DNA from: Poa pratensis
Lineage: Eukaryota > Streptophyta > Magnoliopsida > Poales > Poaceae
Assembly (NCBI GenBank): GCA_947311845.1
Contig: CAMZMU010000055.1
Span: forward strand, 18,786,877-18,850,876
Direction: 5' to 3'
DNA length: 64,000 nucleotides
Part shown: positions 35,464 to 48,855 of the stretch, piece by piece
Numbering within the stretch: the stretch's first letter is position 1
Layout: every line of letters starts with the position of its first letter
Translations under genes and position numbers: made by a program
The notes under the pieces: model-generated
What the model saw: the letters and a program-made list of their open reading frames with translations, nothing else
Database searches by the model: none
What the model was told of the DNA's origin: nothing

Positions 35464-36720
35464 GGAGTTTTGGAAACGCTCCTCCCTCACCCCCGCGTCG
35501 CCAGCCCTTGGCGACTCGGGGGCGTCAGCGCCGCCTCTCTCCGGCCCTCCCCCACCTCGCCCCTCCCTCCCGCCGCCGCCAGAGGTCCCGCCGGGCAAAG
35601 CCCGGGCGGCGACGGCGGCGGCGGGGCCTTTCCCTCGCGCGGTGGTCGCGGCTTCCATGGCGGCGGCGGTGCGTGGCTCGACGGCGTTTCGGCAGCGAGG
35701 TGCGGCGGGATCCCGGCGCAGGGCACGGATCGACGACGGCAGTGGAGGCGCGGCCTCCCCGCGGCGGAGGCGCCCCTCCAGCCTCGGCCGGGTGATCTGG
35801 TCTCGCGCGGGCCCAGATGGGCTTGGGCGGGCCGGAGGCTCTTGGCGTGGCTGGAGGTGTGCGCGTGGAGCCTGACGGCGCTTGTCGCTGGGCACCATGG
35901 TGGTGCCGGCGGCCGGCCAGGCGGCGGTGGGCTGGATACTCACCGTCCAGTCCCCGTTTCGGTGGTGGTGACGCACGGTGCGACGCCTCGTGCTCCGCTG
36001 ACGACGTTCGACTTCGCCTCTCGGCGGCGGTGGTCAAAGTCGGCTCCTTGCTGTCCATGTCTGATGGATGTTGGGATCGAGGACAGGGCCGGGGTGAAAA
36101 CCTTGCATGAAGCTGACGACGGCGACGCCCGCGGGTGCCGTCACCTCCTTGGAGGCGTCGTCATGGCACTGTCCATACTTCCCTACCTCGAGCACAAGGG
36201 GAAACCCTGGATCTGGCCTTCGGATCGGATCAGGCGGCGGCGGCGCGGCGATGCCGTGTCGTTTCCCTTCTTGAAGGCGTCGTCTTGGTGGTTCGTGGAG
36301 TCCTCGGTACACCAGTTGGAGTCAGTTGTTGGCCGTTGCTTAGAGCGTGGGCCTCCGGGGCGCCATGTACATCGTCGCCGGTGCTTTGTCGAGACCTCCT
36401 CCGGTCTGGTTCAGTCCTGCCGTCCACTCGCCAACCTTAGGCGCTTATGAGCGGGCGGTTGCGTTGACCTGTGCCTTTTTGGTGTTGGAGTCTCATGGAG
36501 TCCGGTCTTCGGCTGTGACGCGGCTTGGGAGCTCGGTGCATCCGTTCCTCGCCATTCTTGGCTGGAGTTGGTGCAAGGCTGAGTCTTGTTCGGCCGGTGT
36601 GAGTGGTGTTGTAATCCGTGTGGCGTTGTGTTTGTATCGTGTAGCCTTATGGCGTTGGACCGTCTTGGTCTCTTCTTCTATGAAACCGATGCACCTTTCT
36701 ATGGTGTATCCTTAAAAAAA
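35464..36720 (+). mobile_element. GC-rich retroposon copy C, 13-bp target duplication
   Basis: TGTTTAGATGCAC stands at 35451-35463 and 36721-36733, and a short A run precedes the right copy. The body is very GC-rich, giving a 330-codon plus frame (35458-36450) that begins inside the target duplication, so it is not a gene. The 3' sequence differs from copies A and B, so it may be a sister family. Confidence 0.75.
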
Positions 36721-36733
36721 TGTTTAGATGCAC

Positions 36734-37639
36734 ATGAGCGGAAAATGTTGCAAATGGTTGACAAATTGGTGATACATGTTCCACAAAAATAAAATAGAAA
36801 TGGTGATACCTATTGATAAATAATTGAAAACTTAATTATAATCTAGAATATATTATTTATTTTTTCTCGTGTAATTTTAATTGTGTTATACATTTTATAA
36901 ATATATAATAGGCTACATTATAATAATTTAACATTGCCATGTATTTATATCCTAGACCGTTCTGCACGTAATTTTTTATATTTGAGTATCAAATGTACTT
37001 TAATTAGAGTTCCATATAATGTATAATTATTGGAAATCTCAGTTTAACCTCACTTCCAATTTTTTTCTCCTCCCAAAATATATGTACTCCGCTATGCCAA
37101 AGAGGGAGTGAGTTTATGATGTTTTGAATTTTAATTGTTAACTCAAACTGATTTAATTATATATTACACTTTCAGTGGTCGACCCGAGTCGGCCATGTGT
37201 GCCTGATAGGTGGGGCCAGCCTTTTGAAAATGGCAAGAACGTGGTACATTTTAGTATTATGTTTTAAATTGGATTTTTGATGGATTGGTGATAAATTCCT
37301 GAACTATCATATTCATGATTTCTTGTCCGATCTTAGTGGGTAAAATTTCTTATTGGCTCCTCCTTCATGAGCATTCTCATTTATCATATGTCCATGTTCA
37401 GATTTTCTAAAACTTTTAGCGGAAGTCTACTTAAAATTCAGAGGATAATTTTTTGCAAGGATGTAGTTAACTTAGAAAGTATCACGCGGTTGAATGGAAA
37501 ATTGCCTATAACCCGAAGTTAAGTGTGGTCTAGGGATTAAAGACTTGGAAAACGAGAATATTAGTTTGCTATGCAATGGCAGAAATTAGCAAACTAAATA
37601 TTACTCCGTAACAAAATAAGCTCATTGCCTTGGTAGAAC
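36734..37639. other. No recognisable feature
   Basis: Very AT-rich. A short CTCCTCCCAAAATATATGTACTCC word (37068 on) may be a MITE relic. Confidence 0.35.
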
Positions 37640-38460
37640 ATAAGCAGAGATACTTTGAAAGTTAGAGATCTTTATTTGTGCGATAGAAAAATAAGAGTTA
37701 TGCATGGTTTTGAGTTAATTTGTTGGATGATGCTTCGTGCACCTCCCGGCCTTGTTTCCTTGAGTTATATGAAGATCCGTGATGATCAAAAGATCACAGT
37801 TTCATATATGTGGTAGGGTAAGATGTAAATTCTCATACAAAAGGTGGCTTGATGAACAACAACAATTGCATATGAGTACGATGGGTGATATTATTTAATG
37901 GCATCCCTTGCTCAGGGAAGGGATCAGCCCGTGTGGACATTTTGTAAATCTGGGAAATTTGTTGTCAAGTCTCTCTATAATAAGTTTACTAAAGTTTGTC
38001 TAAGATCTTTTAAATATATTTGAAAGGCATATATTCCTGATAAAATTAAAATTTGGTTGGCGTGGATCTTCCATAGCTACTAAAGATAATATGAGAAAAA
38101 TATGCAAGGTGATCTAAATTGTAAATTTTGTGAGTAGCTTGAGACAATTCACCATTTCTTCTTTTGGTGTCCTGCGGTTAAGTATACGTGGAGTATTGTG
38201 AGTGTTCCTATTGGCGCCATAGATATACCTGGTAATTTCTCTCAATATTTTGCTTGGATTTGAAAATATGCACACAAAAAAACCTTGACTAATGTGCTTG
38301 ATGTAAAAAATCTTAGTATGTAAAAGTTTATCAAGAGAAATATGATATTTTGTTTCCGAGAAATACACCATATATGTGGCCGAGAACTTTTAGATGTAGT
38401 AACTGTATTGTTGTGTGGAAGTCTTCTGTATATCAAATTTCTTTTGAAAATGTTTTTATT
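37640..38460 (+). mobile_element. Strongly decayed LINE 3' region
   Basis: The plus frame from ~37923 reads DQPVWTFCKSGKFVVKSLYN, then KAYIPDKIKIWLAW and HHFFFWCPAVKYTWS, the zf-RVT arrangement of plant LINEs, with several stops. It is far older than the RTE copies, judging by stop density. Confidence 0.7.
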
Positions 38461-39626
38461 TGAGATGATTTCCTACAAAAAATGATTCTCCTGTCTATTT
38501 CAGTGTGCTTTCCGAACTGTGTAGGAGCTACACAGTGCGATGGATCTGCCCGAGTGCCAAGCAGGAAAGGACGCTAGAGGCCACCCGTGTGCACATGGCA
38601 CGATGATTAAGTGCGGCTCCTTAATGATGCCATTAGGGTCTTTCAGAGATCGATCGGATGGACTTGGCGCTGCCAAAAGTCCATTCTGTAATCATTAGGC
38701 GCCGGATTAGACTGCCAAAACCTGGCCGGTGTGTGCTGGCTCTCACTCGGTAATCTACTATTACGAACAGCAGATCCGATCCAGTCCACTCGCCAAATTA
38801 GCTCGTTATTTTTCGTCTCCACTAGAGATGTATTAGCCACTGAGTAGCTACCTAGCTAGTCCGATAGATGTTAGTAGTTTAATTAGACGGAAGTTAGTTG
38901 GCAAATTGCATGTGCTTAGGCAAACCTGTATGTACGACTTAGCTATATATTTAACGACTGGTATATGTTTGATCGCAATTTCTAATTCGAAGTGTTTATT
39001 GATTTGACTACAAAATTTTCAGGAAGATTCGGTGTGGTTTGTACTTATTCTCGTAAACTTTTCCCCATTTCGAAACAAAACAGGTACGTAATACGTGCAC
39101 GGGGGCCTGAAAGACGACGCACCGACGCGACAAAACCCGTATAGTATGGGCGGGGGCGTCGCGCGCCAAGCATGGCTTCATATATCGGGGACCGGATGGA
39201 TACACTTCCGTTTTTCTTATCTGATCATCATAATACCGTGTTTTTGGACGTGATTCTGTCCTAGATTCGTACCAATCTCCCACCAGCTTATTAGTCGTCG
39301 TCGAGCTTCGTGTTTATGTTTTGTTATAATTCATCGCGTAATCAAGTGCTTTTTTTCTGTTAACAACCGAAGGAATATCTATTCACGATATCATACCCAT
39401 ATGCCACGTCCGATCGATCAGGCGGCATAAGTTATGCTGCATACGTGGCTGCCGACCGATCACGGTGCCGCGCATGGCGTACATGCCCGGTTTCAAGCGG
39501 CGGCCCGCTTAGGCCCGCAAAACGTCTCAGCTAGCACAAAATCTATGGATCGCTATGCATGTGTGATGTGTCACATTGTACTACGTTTGTACTAAGTTTG
39601 TACTGTCACGTTGTCCGCCAGCCCGC
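38461..39626. other. No recognisable feature
   Basis: Nothing coding or repetitive that I can name. Confidence 0.4.
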
Positions 39627-39634
39627 CCCGCTTG

Positions 39635-41067
39635 CAGAGGCGGAGCTCGAAAAAAAATCAAGGGCGGGCCAGGCTAAACAAAACACATTTTTTGGGGGCA
39701 AATTGAATTAAAAAATCACAACTCTGTGAAAAATATAGGCTAATAATTGCTAACTAAGAATTTATGGGAGAAATTACTTAGACGGGGGATACAGCTTCAT
39801 AGTTCCACTCTCCCACCTTATCCGCTCCGCTACAGTAGAGAGAGGCGGAAAAGGAGGCGACCGCGCGTGCTTGCTCCCGCCGGCGAATCCGCCGCTCCCC
39901 TCTGCCTCCGGCCGCCGTTCAGGCGCTGTGAGGTAGGAGGGGAGCCCCGGAGGCTGCCGTGCGTGTATAGTTAGGTGTAGCTGTTAGGTGTGCGTGCCCG
40001 GACGGCGCTGCCGAAGACGGAGATGGTGGCGTCGGTGTGGTGGGCGAGGTGCTTCCCTCCTTTCTCCGTTCCGGCCTCGGTGCCGGGGAGGCCGTGAAGC
40101 TTCGTCGGGTGCTCTCCTCCTCCCTTGCTTCTCCGGCCGGCCGTGGCGGCGAGGGGAGAAGCTGGAGGTGGTCGGGCTTCCGTTTTTGTTGCAGGTGGTG
40201 CTGCTGGTCTCCTCTGGTGTTTCTGCTCTGGCCTGCCGTGGTGGTGAGGGGAGTGGGCTCTGGAGGTGGTGTGGTGTTGGTGCTGGTGGTCTTGGTCGCC
40301 GGTGTCGCGGCTGGAAGTTGGGTGGAGGTGGGGAGATGGCGCTGCGGCCGTGGTCGTTCATCGAGGTCAGATTCCGGTGCTTCGCGGCGGATGGATCTTG
40401 CGGCCTTCTACAACGTGTGGGTGTGCCTTCTTCCCAGCGGACGGTGGTACGGCGTCGTCGCCGGCGACTAGGAGTTTTGGGCGCGGCTGAGGATCCAATC
40501 GAGTTTCTTCACGGTGGCTTAGGGTGCTTTCTGCACTTTTATGGGGTCTCTTTGTAATTTTCTGTTTCTTTGGGGACCTGTCTGTAAAGTGCAGAGCCTC
40601 CTTTTATTTTAATTGGATCCTTCCTTCAAATTTTTTTTTTACTTAGACGGGGAATCTGAGAAGAGAAAGGGGTCAATTCAGCCGGAATGTTGGCTGACGA
40701 CTGCTAGAACTCCTGCCGGCACATGCCCGTGCAGTGCGGCCGTTCCTGCGGGCTGCAGCGACTGCCTTGACCCCCGGCTCCCTAGGGCGGCGCGGCACTT
40801 CTCTGCCTTCTCTACTCCACCGATTTCTCTCGATTTCCTCCTTTTTGGGTCCAAATTTCTAACCTAGCGAGGCGCTCTATGGCCATGGTTTGTGTCGATC
40901 TGAGATTGGAGAGGAAGGAGTGAGTCGAAGTCTGGGAGGCAGCGTACAGGGAGGGCCAATAGTTCTAGTGGGCTGGGCCTTGGATGTATAAGCGTAACCT
41001 AGTATTTTTTTCACCAAAAATCTGGCGGGCCGTGGCCCAGGTCGGCCATCACTGAGCTCCGCTAGTG
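39635..41067. mobile_element. hAT-type element, 8-bp target duplication, hosting a nested retroposon
   Basis: The left end CAGAGGCGGAGCTCG and inverted right end CACTAGCGGAGCTCAG are flanked by CCCGCTTG at 39627-39634 and 41068-41075. Without the nested retroposon and its duplicated site the element is about 568 bp and shows no transposase, so it is non-autonomous. Its ends resemble those of the MITE at 21140. Confidence 0.85.
39788..40638 (+). mobile_element. GC-rich retroposon copy B, 14-bp target duplication
   Basis: TTACTTAGACGGGG flanks it at 39774-39787 and 40639-40652. The 5' part has CGCTACAGTAGAGAGAGGCGG and the 3' part GGGGACCTGTCTGTAA and GGATCCTTCCTTCAAA. The body aligns with copy A. 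Between the AAA and the right duplication stand T residues, so the tail is unusual. It is nested inside the hAT element and therefore younger. Confidence 0.83.
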
Positions 41068-41075
41068 CCCGCTTG

Positions 41076-41440
41076 CAACCCTAATACATGGTGATGCGCA
41101 CTTCGCTTTCCGCCAGGAATTGAATCGATTCCGTGGAAAAAGGCTCGGAAACTAGGGAGGATCTTCATCCATATCTCGAAATCAAGAAGTTCTAATATTC
41201 CTTTCTTCAGGCAATCCTATGTGGATATTACTAATTCGGGGTCTAAAGTTTGTCAATAGTGCTAGATATATGAAGTCACATACGGGCTCTCTAGATGGAG
41301 AATGTTGGGAATATCACTCCACCTTGTGTTGATCTGCCTGTACCAATGACAAATCCTTGATTTGATGTAAAAGTTGGACGCGGGAGGAATACTAATGATA
41401 TAGGTCTCAGCGGTCAACTTAGAGTCTCCACTCACTGGCC
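41076..41440. other. No recognisable feature
   Basis: No coding or repeat signal. Confidence 0.35.
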
Positions 41441-41899
41441 AAGGAAAAATAGATATTTTTGAACAAAACGTATGGACTACAGCGGCAGATGAACATCCCG
41501 CACACACTAGTAGGGGTGAAACTTCCAGTAGAGCAAGGTAGGGCGGCCGCCCTATTTTGATTTTCGACGTAAACACAAAGATGAAGCGTGTTTTTGTATG
41601 AATTATTTGAGTGATATTTTGTTAAAAAGGGACTCCGTGTGAGAAATTTATGCTTTTTTTAATCAACATTGCGCAAAATCGTTTCTGAGCCAAAAGGAGA
41701 GACTAGATATAGTCTAGTCGGAAATCAACTCTTTCTTTTGCATTAGCAAATTATCAATCTAGCAAAACACGACTCTTTAACAATGTCATAGGTGGAGTAT
41801 TTAAGAAGGATTTGAGAGAATTTGGCAGCTTATCGGCTGACCGAAACCAACTTTACACATGCGTTTGATTATGTTTTGTGGTTTTACTTTGGCTTTTTA

Positions 41900-42720
41900 T
41901 ATTTCTTGATCTAAAATTCTAATTGTATTAGTTCAATCCATGTTTTATTTAAGGATGTGATGATATGTTAGCTCAATTGGAGAAATGATGGTTGACAGTC
42001 CCTCTTGAAAGATTTCAATTCACGCAGAAAATGGCATCACAATTCTAGGTATGGATGAAATGGTAATAAAATGAGGGAGCAAGAAAAGAGGCAAGACATT
42101 GCCATTGTTGATTATTTGAACAATCTGGACACCTTTGTACTCCCTCCGTTCCAAATTAATTGACTTCCATTTGTCCACATGTTGATATATCTAGACATGT
42201 TACATGTATAGATACATCCATATTTGAACAAATGCAAGTCAATTAATTTGGAACGGAGGGAGTATATTGCTATAGACTCTATGGTCACCGATTTTAACCA
42301 TTGCCTAAATAAGCTATCTTCAGATTTGTTTCAGAACTTTTTTTGCCGTGACTCAAGAGACTCATTTTAGATTCAATGTGAATAATGTTGCTCGTGTTAC
42401 CGAGATTTGTCATGGGAAATTCTCTAATTATGAACATGTGCATATGCAAGATAATCTTGAGCTATTCACAATTCGAGAATTGAAAACCTTAAGAGGTTGT
42501 CTTGATATTTGAAAGGCACATCACATTTCTTATGACTTATCACCTCATTACGAAAATTCTTTTACCGGTGGCGACAACAATAGTTGAAAGGGCCTTATTG
42601 GCAACGAAGATTGTCATGACCGAGTCGCGCAACAAGATGTCCGGGATGGTTTCTTGATAACTCGATGATGTGCTACATCGAGTTATGGATATTCAGAAGT
42701 GTTGGTTGATAAAATTACAG
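41900..42720 (+). pseudogene. hAT transposase remnant (zinc-finger MYM / hAT C-terminal type)
   Basis: Bases 42556-42650 read ILLPVATTIVERALLATKIV then TESRNKM, the conserved hAT dimerisation region (usual form LPVATASVERxFSxMKxVKTxLRN). Upstream text (IVDYLNNLDTF before the MITE; later CRDSRDSF) fits the same family. Frameshifts and stops are frequent, and a Stowaway MITE interrupts it at 42140-42262. Confidence 0.65.
42140..42262. mobile_element. Stowaway MITE (Tc1/mariner), 123 bp
   Basis: Starts CTCCCTCCGTTCCAAATTAA and ends with its inverted copy, flanked by TA at 42138-42139 and 42263-42264. Almost perfect terminal inverted repeats of about 28 bp. Confidence 0.95.
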
Positions 42721-44717
42721 ATTTTTTCAAAAATAGGTAGTGCTTTGTCATTGCTTAGGACTTCTATACATTGTTAAAGCTTTCAGCCTTGATATGTTTT
42801 CAGATTTTACTTGTATTCAAATATGTTTACATTTCTATTGTACGAGTGATCATGTTAGAATTATATATAGTATTAACATCTGGGACTATTTTAATATTTT
42901 CATCATTTTTTAAAGTTTGCCTTACCTCCGATTTTCTCCTTCCTCGGCCACTAGCAGAAAATATACGTGTTCGAAAAGTACGGACTCTAATAGCTTAGTC
43001 GGCCCAGAAATAGTTATTTCCCAGCCGATATTAATGCCCGCTCAATCAAGGATTGAACCCATATGTATGGAATATATAACTTCGCTCCGCCAGACATCTT
43101 CTTATGGTTTGTTAGATGATCTTCAATAAAAAAACACCTTTGTTTTCTTCAATAAGAAAAACACTTGTGTATAAATTTCATTAGGATGACAATGATGATT
43201 CTTGTATTTTTCTTATTTGGTTTACATGCTATTTAGAATCTATGAGTTTTAATATGAAAATTAAGAAACACGCATGCTCCAAATATAATGACTCTCGCAG
43301 AAGGCCCAACGCCACGAGTTGCTCAAGTGAGGTTCTTGGTTACTTGATTAGTGGTAGAATATAAGCGAGAGAAAGGACATATCATAAAAATCAGGTTGAT
43401 TACATTAGATTCCGTACCATGTTTGATGGTTTTGTCAAAATTATTGCAGGAGAAGTTCCTCTCACGAGATTTTATTCATGCAATCACATGATCCAAACAA
43501 CCGTGAGTCGAGCCTTGTTGGGACTGCAATGTCTGTTTTGTTTTCTAAAATTATTTTGTGCCATCGTAGTTTATTTCACCAACTAGTGTTTTCTATATTT
43601 CCTAGCTTTGTTTTTGTAACACGGTAATAATTCCAAAATCATGTAAGAAATAGACCATCGCATATGAAATCCCATCGTATGCATGCATTTCAAATGATCT
43701 CTCATGCTATTTTGCAACAAAACATCATGCTGTACGAAGAATTTTTACCTTTCACGAAGGAAAAAATCCAGCTTCGAAATGAAGCCATAGATTTACCCAA
43801 TTTTAATCTATATGGATATGGACCTAACACGTACGGTTGTAGAAACACTCACCTAACCAAAGCTCCAACACTCATATAGCATGGGTCCAGGCAGAGCAGG
43901 CTCTTAAGCACATTTACGCCCCCTACTTTATCACAAAAGAAGGATTAGCTAGCCGGCCTAAACGAGCCAAGCATTTCCTTTTTATTCGAAAGGGGACGAA
44001 AGAGCAGCTTCGAATGTGCACTCGATGATACCTAAATGGCCCTACCTATAGCTAGCTAACCTGCATGATTAGGCCGTGCTAATAAACCCCGCCCGCTTCC
44101 GCCGATCTTTAGCATTCCTCCGGCCGCTTTTCCGCACGGCGGACACTAAACAAGGACGGGGTTTTTAGCCACCAATCGATCGATCGCATCATGATTATTT
44201 CCGGGGAAGTCTTAATCGATCAATCTATCTCCACGCGATCTTTTGGAAATTCCATCGAGTGGAATATCATGGCGCTCGAGTGCCTCATCTTTGCCATGGC
44301 GACGTTCCCTTTGCTGCGGGATTTGTTTACGGGGGCGTCGCATCGCTTGGAGCTGCCTTAAGGCCGCGCCACCAACCTCGCTGCCCGCTCCTTTACACCT
44401 GCGTTATTACAGCGAACGCCCTGCTCTCACTCCGACAAGCTTTCTGCTTCTGTTTCAAGGAATGGCCTCTTTGCTTTGAGGTTGTGTGTTCTAGACAGTA
44501 AGCTTGGTTGCTGTTGGTGATGGCTTCCGCAACTTTTTTACTGTGGAAAGATGGAGCATTTATAGTGTGCACAGTTGGCTTCACGTTCATTCCAAACGAT
44601 TTGAAACTTTCAAAGGCATTAAGACAAAAGATATTTATTGTCAAAAAAAAGACAAAAGATATTTCACGATTTGGAAATTTTAAAGGCATTAAGACGAGAG
44701 ATTTTTCAGCCTTTTTG
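42721..44717. other. No recognised gene; small direct repeat 44590-44695
   Basis: GGCATTAAGAC recurs at 44615 and 44685 within an imperfect ~40-bp unit at 70-bp spacing, with GACAAAAGATATTT twice between. Otherwise AT-rich or mixed DNA without coding signal. Confidence 0.4.
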
Positions 44718-45003
44718 GTTCGTAGGATTACCAAAACACTAGAGTAGCGAAAACGCAGGAATATGATGCATTCACTTGTAGAGTCCTATAGGGATTCAAA
44801 ACACGAAAATTGTAATACATGTCGTCTGGTTCCGTTGCAAAAAATGCATGATTTTTTCTAAAAGATTGTGTGCATGTCATAGTTCTCATAGAAAGGAAAA
44901 TATTTCCATGAGGTTGGACCTATAGGAATTTTCCTATGAAATCGCATGCAAACTAAATCACATGAAAATTTCGCATGGTTTCAAATCCTAAACTAAACAA
45001 GCC
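44718..45003. mobile_element. Possible PIF/Harbinger-type MITE
   Basis: The left GGTTCGTAGGATTACC and, inverted from the right, GGCTTGTTTAGTTTAGGATT match the usual TTGTTTGGTTCATAGGATT theme of grass Harbinger MITEs. No clean target duplication was found. Confidence 0.4.
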
Positions 45004-46967
45004 AAAATTCCTACACCGTCCGAAAACTCCTACAAATGCACCAATTTTATCATGGAACATGATCACATTGTGCATTCCTGCCAACCTAGCCACCCACACG
45101 AAGCGCACACACGCCAGCGATAAGAGAGACCACCGTCGAGGTTACCATCAAACTTCATCATCATCTCCCCCAAGGGCCAGCGACTCCAACTTCATCTTCG
45201 ATGACCACCGACAGAGCCCTTGCCACAACCACCGCCTATACCATGTATGCCCATGACAAATAGTCGGCCCACCGCATTGACAAAGAGGCTGCTCTAATTC
45301 AATGAAGAGCTTCATAGAAGAAGTTGCACGCCACCGACTAAATCTGTGCGGCGATTAGAGATCCACGCCCCGGTACAACCGATCAGGTGGCGTCGTTCCC
45401 GACAAGCCGCCTCACGGCGCACGGGTCCGACTTCCCATTGCCATCATTGTAGGACGTCACACAGGAACCTAGAAGACACGTAGGAAAGCCGGTGTCGATG
45501 GACATGCCGCGACTCGAATATGCTCCCATTGTCATCGTTGCCGCGCATGTTGCAACGCCACTCGATTTAGAGCCTCCGCCCTTGCATCCAACGCCTTGTG
45601 ATGCAGAGTCCCACGTGTGCCTCTATATTTTCTTCGAACAAGATACATAGCAATAAAACAATTCTAATAAAGAGAGATGTAACTCAGTCTAGCCATGGAG
45701 CATTCCTAAATTCAATAACAACGGTAATTTGCTAGAGAATGCTGTTGGGGTGTCGAAGGTTTGATCTCTTTACTCGAGCAGCACCTGAACAGGGAACTCC
45801 CACAAACAATTTATGATTTGGTACGCAAAGATGCTAAGTTCCAACAGTTCAACAATGAAATGAGGGTCCATTTTTAAATGCTTGATCAGGAGGTATTAGT
45901 TGTACTGTAAACGGACCCTAAATTTCATAAATGTTCCATAGCATGGACCGGTTTAACAAAAAAAGAAAAAACTCCCCAACCACCCAAGCCATGGGACCTT
46001 AGATATAATTTTTATCCTGGCACTTTACTATAATTTGTTCATTTGTCAACTAATACTGAATGTAGCTTTTCTACTAACAAATATAGATACATTGCAGACT
46101 TAATTTGATGAATCTCGAACCAACTTTTTTTTGCTTGTTCTTCTTTCTACCATCGTTCTGGAAGAACCCCACATAATGTATACAGGATTCTGCTGGACAG
46201 GTTGTACAAAATCAAATCATTTCCTTCCAGCCACGGAAGAATTTTGTGGAGAAGCTTATTGCATTTATGCTCCACTCAGGTACGTTATATGATGATATCA
46301 CTTGATGTTTGAACAGTGACCGACAGGTTTGATGTGCAATTGTGCATCAGAATTAGACCTTGTACATGAATCAATACAGATCCTCCTCACCAGTGTTCTT
46401 GCACAAAGATACAGTGGAGAGATGCCATAACTGTATGATGGCATCATCAACTAATATTGACTTCTGCTTTGCTAAGCTCACTAGGCATTGCCAGCATGAT
46501 AGGCTGTAACTGTACAAGGTGTAGTGAACCATGAGCTCACGTCCTTTTACCAGTTTAAGATAAAAACCATGCAATAAAAATGCAAAGGCCAGTTCGTACT
46601 TCATAGTACCACTGGTGTGTAACAAAAAACAAAAAAGTAAACCGTTTCAGTGAAAAACTGCATGATTGCATTTTTGTGTTTTGGAAGGAGATACTCTCAC
46701 GCAACTCTTTCTTTGGAAACTCATAAACACAAAAGGAGGCATTCATAATTCATGGGTCATGTCCGCTGCAAGAAAAAACATTTTTTTCGTAGAGAAAAAA
46801 GGGCGTTGGGTGCAAGAGTGAAACAACCATCATGCATTTGCATGAGTGGGGAGTTTGGCATCATCAAACCCTTGTTTTTACTAATGTAGTTTTAGAGAAC
46901 ATGTTTAGGTCAGTTAGACGTTCATCAGTTGACACTGTCCCGCATGATAGTAGGATAATTGCTGTAG
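45004..46967. other. No recognised gene; exon-like fragment near 46180-46280
   Basis: Bases 46189-46278 can be read QVVQNQIISFQPRKNFVEKL and on to a possible donor CAG|GTACGT at 46276-46284. I do not recognise it. No surrounding exons were found. Confidence 0.3.
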
Positions 46968-47960
46968 ATTTTTTTCTAAAACACGAGGCAAAAGTTTTGC
47001 CCTGTTCCATTGATTAAAAAGAAGAGAGTTGTATGGTTAATTACGGAAAACCGGTACATCAGCGACACACACGCTGGTCCTGTGACCACGCACCAACCGA
47101 GCCGCTGGCTCTACCGCCTAAGCGACCGGAGACGACACCCACATCCGAGCCGCCGCTCCTGCACACACACCGTCCCCGAGGCTGTGAACCTGCAGACAAC
47201 TCTGCCACCCAAGCAAAGAGAGCTTACGCCCCAAAACACAAAGACTCCGGAGCCGCCGCCCTGGTTACAACCTAAACAACGCACACATGCTGACCCCGAG
47301 GCCGCGCACCGAACTGGTCGACTAGTCAGCCGCCCGAGCGACCAACCCAACACCCAAGAAAAGAGCCTCCTCTCCAAACTCCACTCCGACCCAAGGCCAT
47401 GATCATGCCTAGCCGACGATGGCGTACATCGCCGCTGACCACCGCTACCACCATCTTCTGCTTGTCAGTCCGGTCGAATCATCGTCCTATCACAAGGATT
47501 TAAGGTTTCCCTCGAAGTTGATCCGGGAGGAGGGGCGAGAGCTTCACCACAACGGTGCCGCCAAGAAGGGAACGACGCCCAAGGGGTTCGACATTGTTGC
47601 TCCGACCAAGATCTAGCTCATGAAGCTCCACCTCATGCCTCCACCTGACCCGCCAACGTCCACACCACTCTCTCCACACGTCGACCCCGAGGTCACGCCC
47701 CAAACTGGTAAACGACCCAAAAGATCCGTAGCTCCACCTTCCACTTCGACTGCGAGGCTGCACCCCTGCATTTTTTATGGCGTCACTCGTTGCTCGATGA
47801 CCTCTAGACAGCAACGTCTCCAAATCCACGAACGGCGCTCCGTGGACCAGCACCGCAACACAAGAGCAGGTCAACTTCACCGCACTGAGTCGCGAGACCA
47901 CCCAAAGACCTCCACCGTGCCGAGCCTAGACCTCTTGGAAGAAAGATGGAAGTGAGAAAG
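46968..47960 (-). mobile_element. Probable antisense retroposon or LINE end, bounds uncertain
   Basis: A poly-T run (46970-46976) followed by CTAAAACACGAGGCAAAAG, i.e. GGCAAAACTTTTGCCTCG on the minus strand, resembles Triticeae non-LTR 3' ends. GC-rich sequence follows to about 47950. No matching target duplication was found. Confidence 0.45.
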
Positions 47961-48018
47961 TAAAACAAACACACTTCATTAAGAGTTAGACTCTTGGTTA
48001 AGAATCGGGATAAGATTT

Positions 48019-48855
48019 TTTTTCCGAGATTGACAGGGGGGGGGGAATAAATCCCCACCGCTTGTTTCATTCATCGAAAGTAGCCTGGCGGGCCATGTTC
48101 TTACAAACGGATGGAGAGATTACAGGGGATACAAGGGAAGAGAATACATGAAAAATACAACTAGGAAAGAACAGCAAGAGCCACCATGAGAGGCACAAGA
48201 GGTGAGTGGTGCAGTCGGGGATCCCAATGCCAAGACTCAGCAACTGCCTAGCGCACCACACCGGCGTGCGACTCGAACCCCAGGCACAACTGAGGAGCAC
48301 CATCACCATCATCGGTGAGTGTCAAGCCTAGCACCTAGCACTAACCTAGACAGAGAGCTCCGCCACGGAGGTTGAGACGATTAGCAGGAAGGAGGCATCA
48401 GTTGAGTCGTCATTGAACAAAGGTGAGCCGAGACGCCACAAAGAGCCCGAAACTCGCCACGCCACATCGGCAACCATGGGAGGCTCTTGGGCAAGCACAT
48501 CAACGGGGCCAAGACCACGCGAAGGCCAACCGAGGAGAGAAAACACACCACCGTTGGCCCCGAGGCTGGCCGCACCACCACCGACTTGCCCCAACCACCA
48601 GAACGCTCGCGACCACCCCTGCCGTACCCCGGCCAGCGCCTCCACCGAGGGATGCGACGTCGGAACGTCACCGCTGCCAAATAAGGGGAACCGGGTTTTC
48701 ACCCAAAATGCAGGGGGTGGGTGATGGGGAAGGAACCTCAACGAAACTTCCAAGGAGGGATCCGACACCGGAGTGTCGTCGACGTCGTGGCCACCGGTCG
48801 GCCAAAGGTTTCCCCCGGTTCCACGCCCACACCACCATCCACGCATCCGTAGCAC
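48019..48855 (-). mobile_element. GC-rich retroposon copy F, 17-bp target duplication
   Basis: GAATCGGGATAAGATTT stands at 48002-48018 and 48856-48872. The poly-T at the left end means the element lies on the minus strand. An 11-base G run (48036-48046) lies near its 3' end. Open frames occur on both strands; no domain is recognisable. Confidence 0.8.

Noticed and set aside
35458..36450. 330-codon open frame in GC-rich DNA
   Set aside because: It begins inside the target duplication of retroposon C, overlaps open frames on both strands and shows no domain. It is a GC composition effect.
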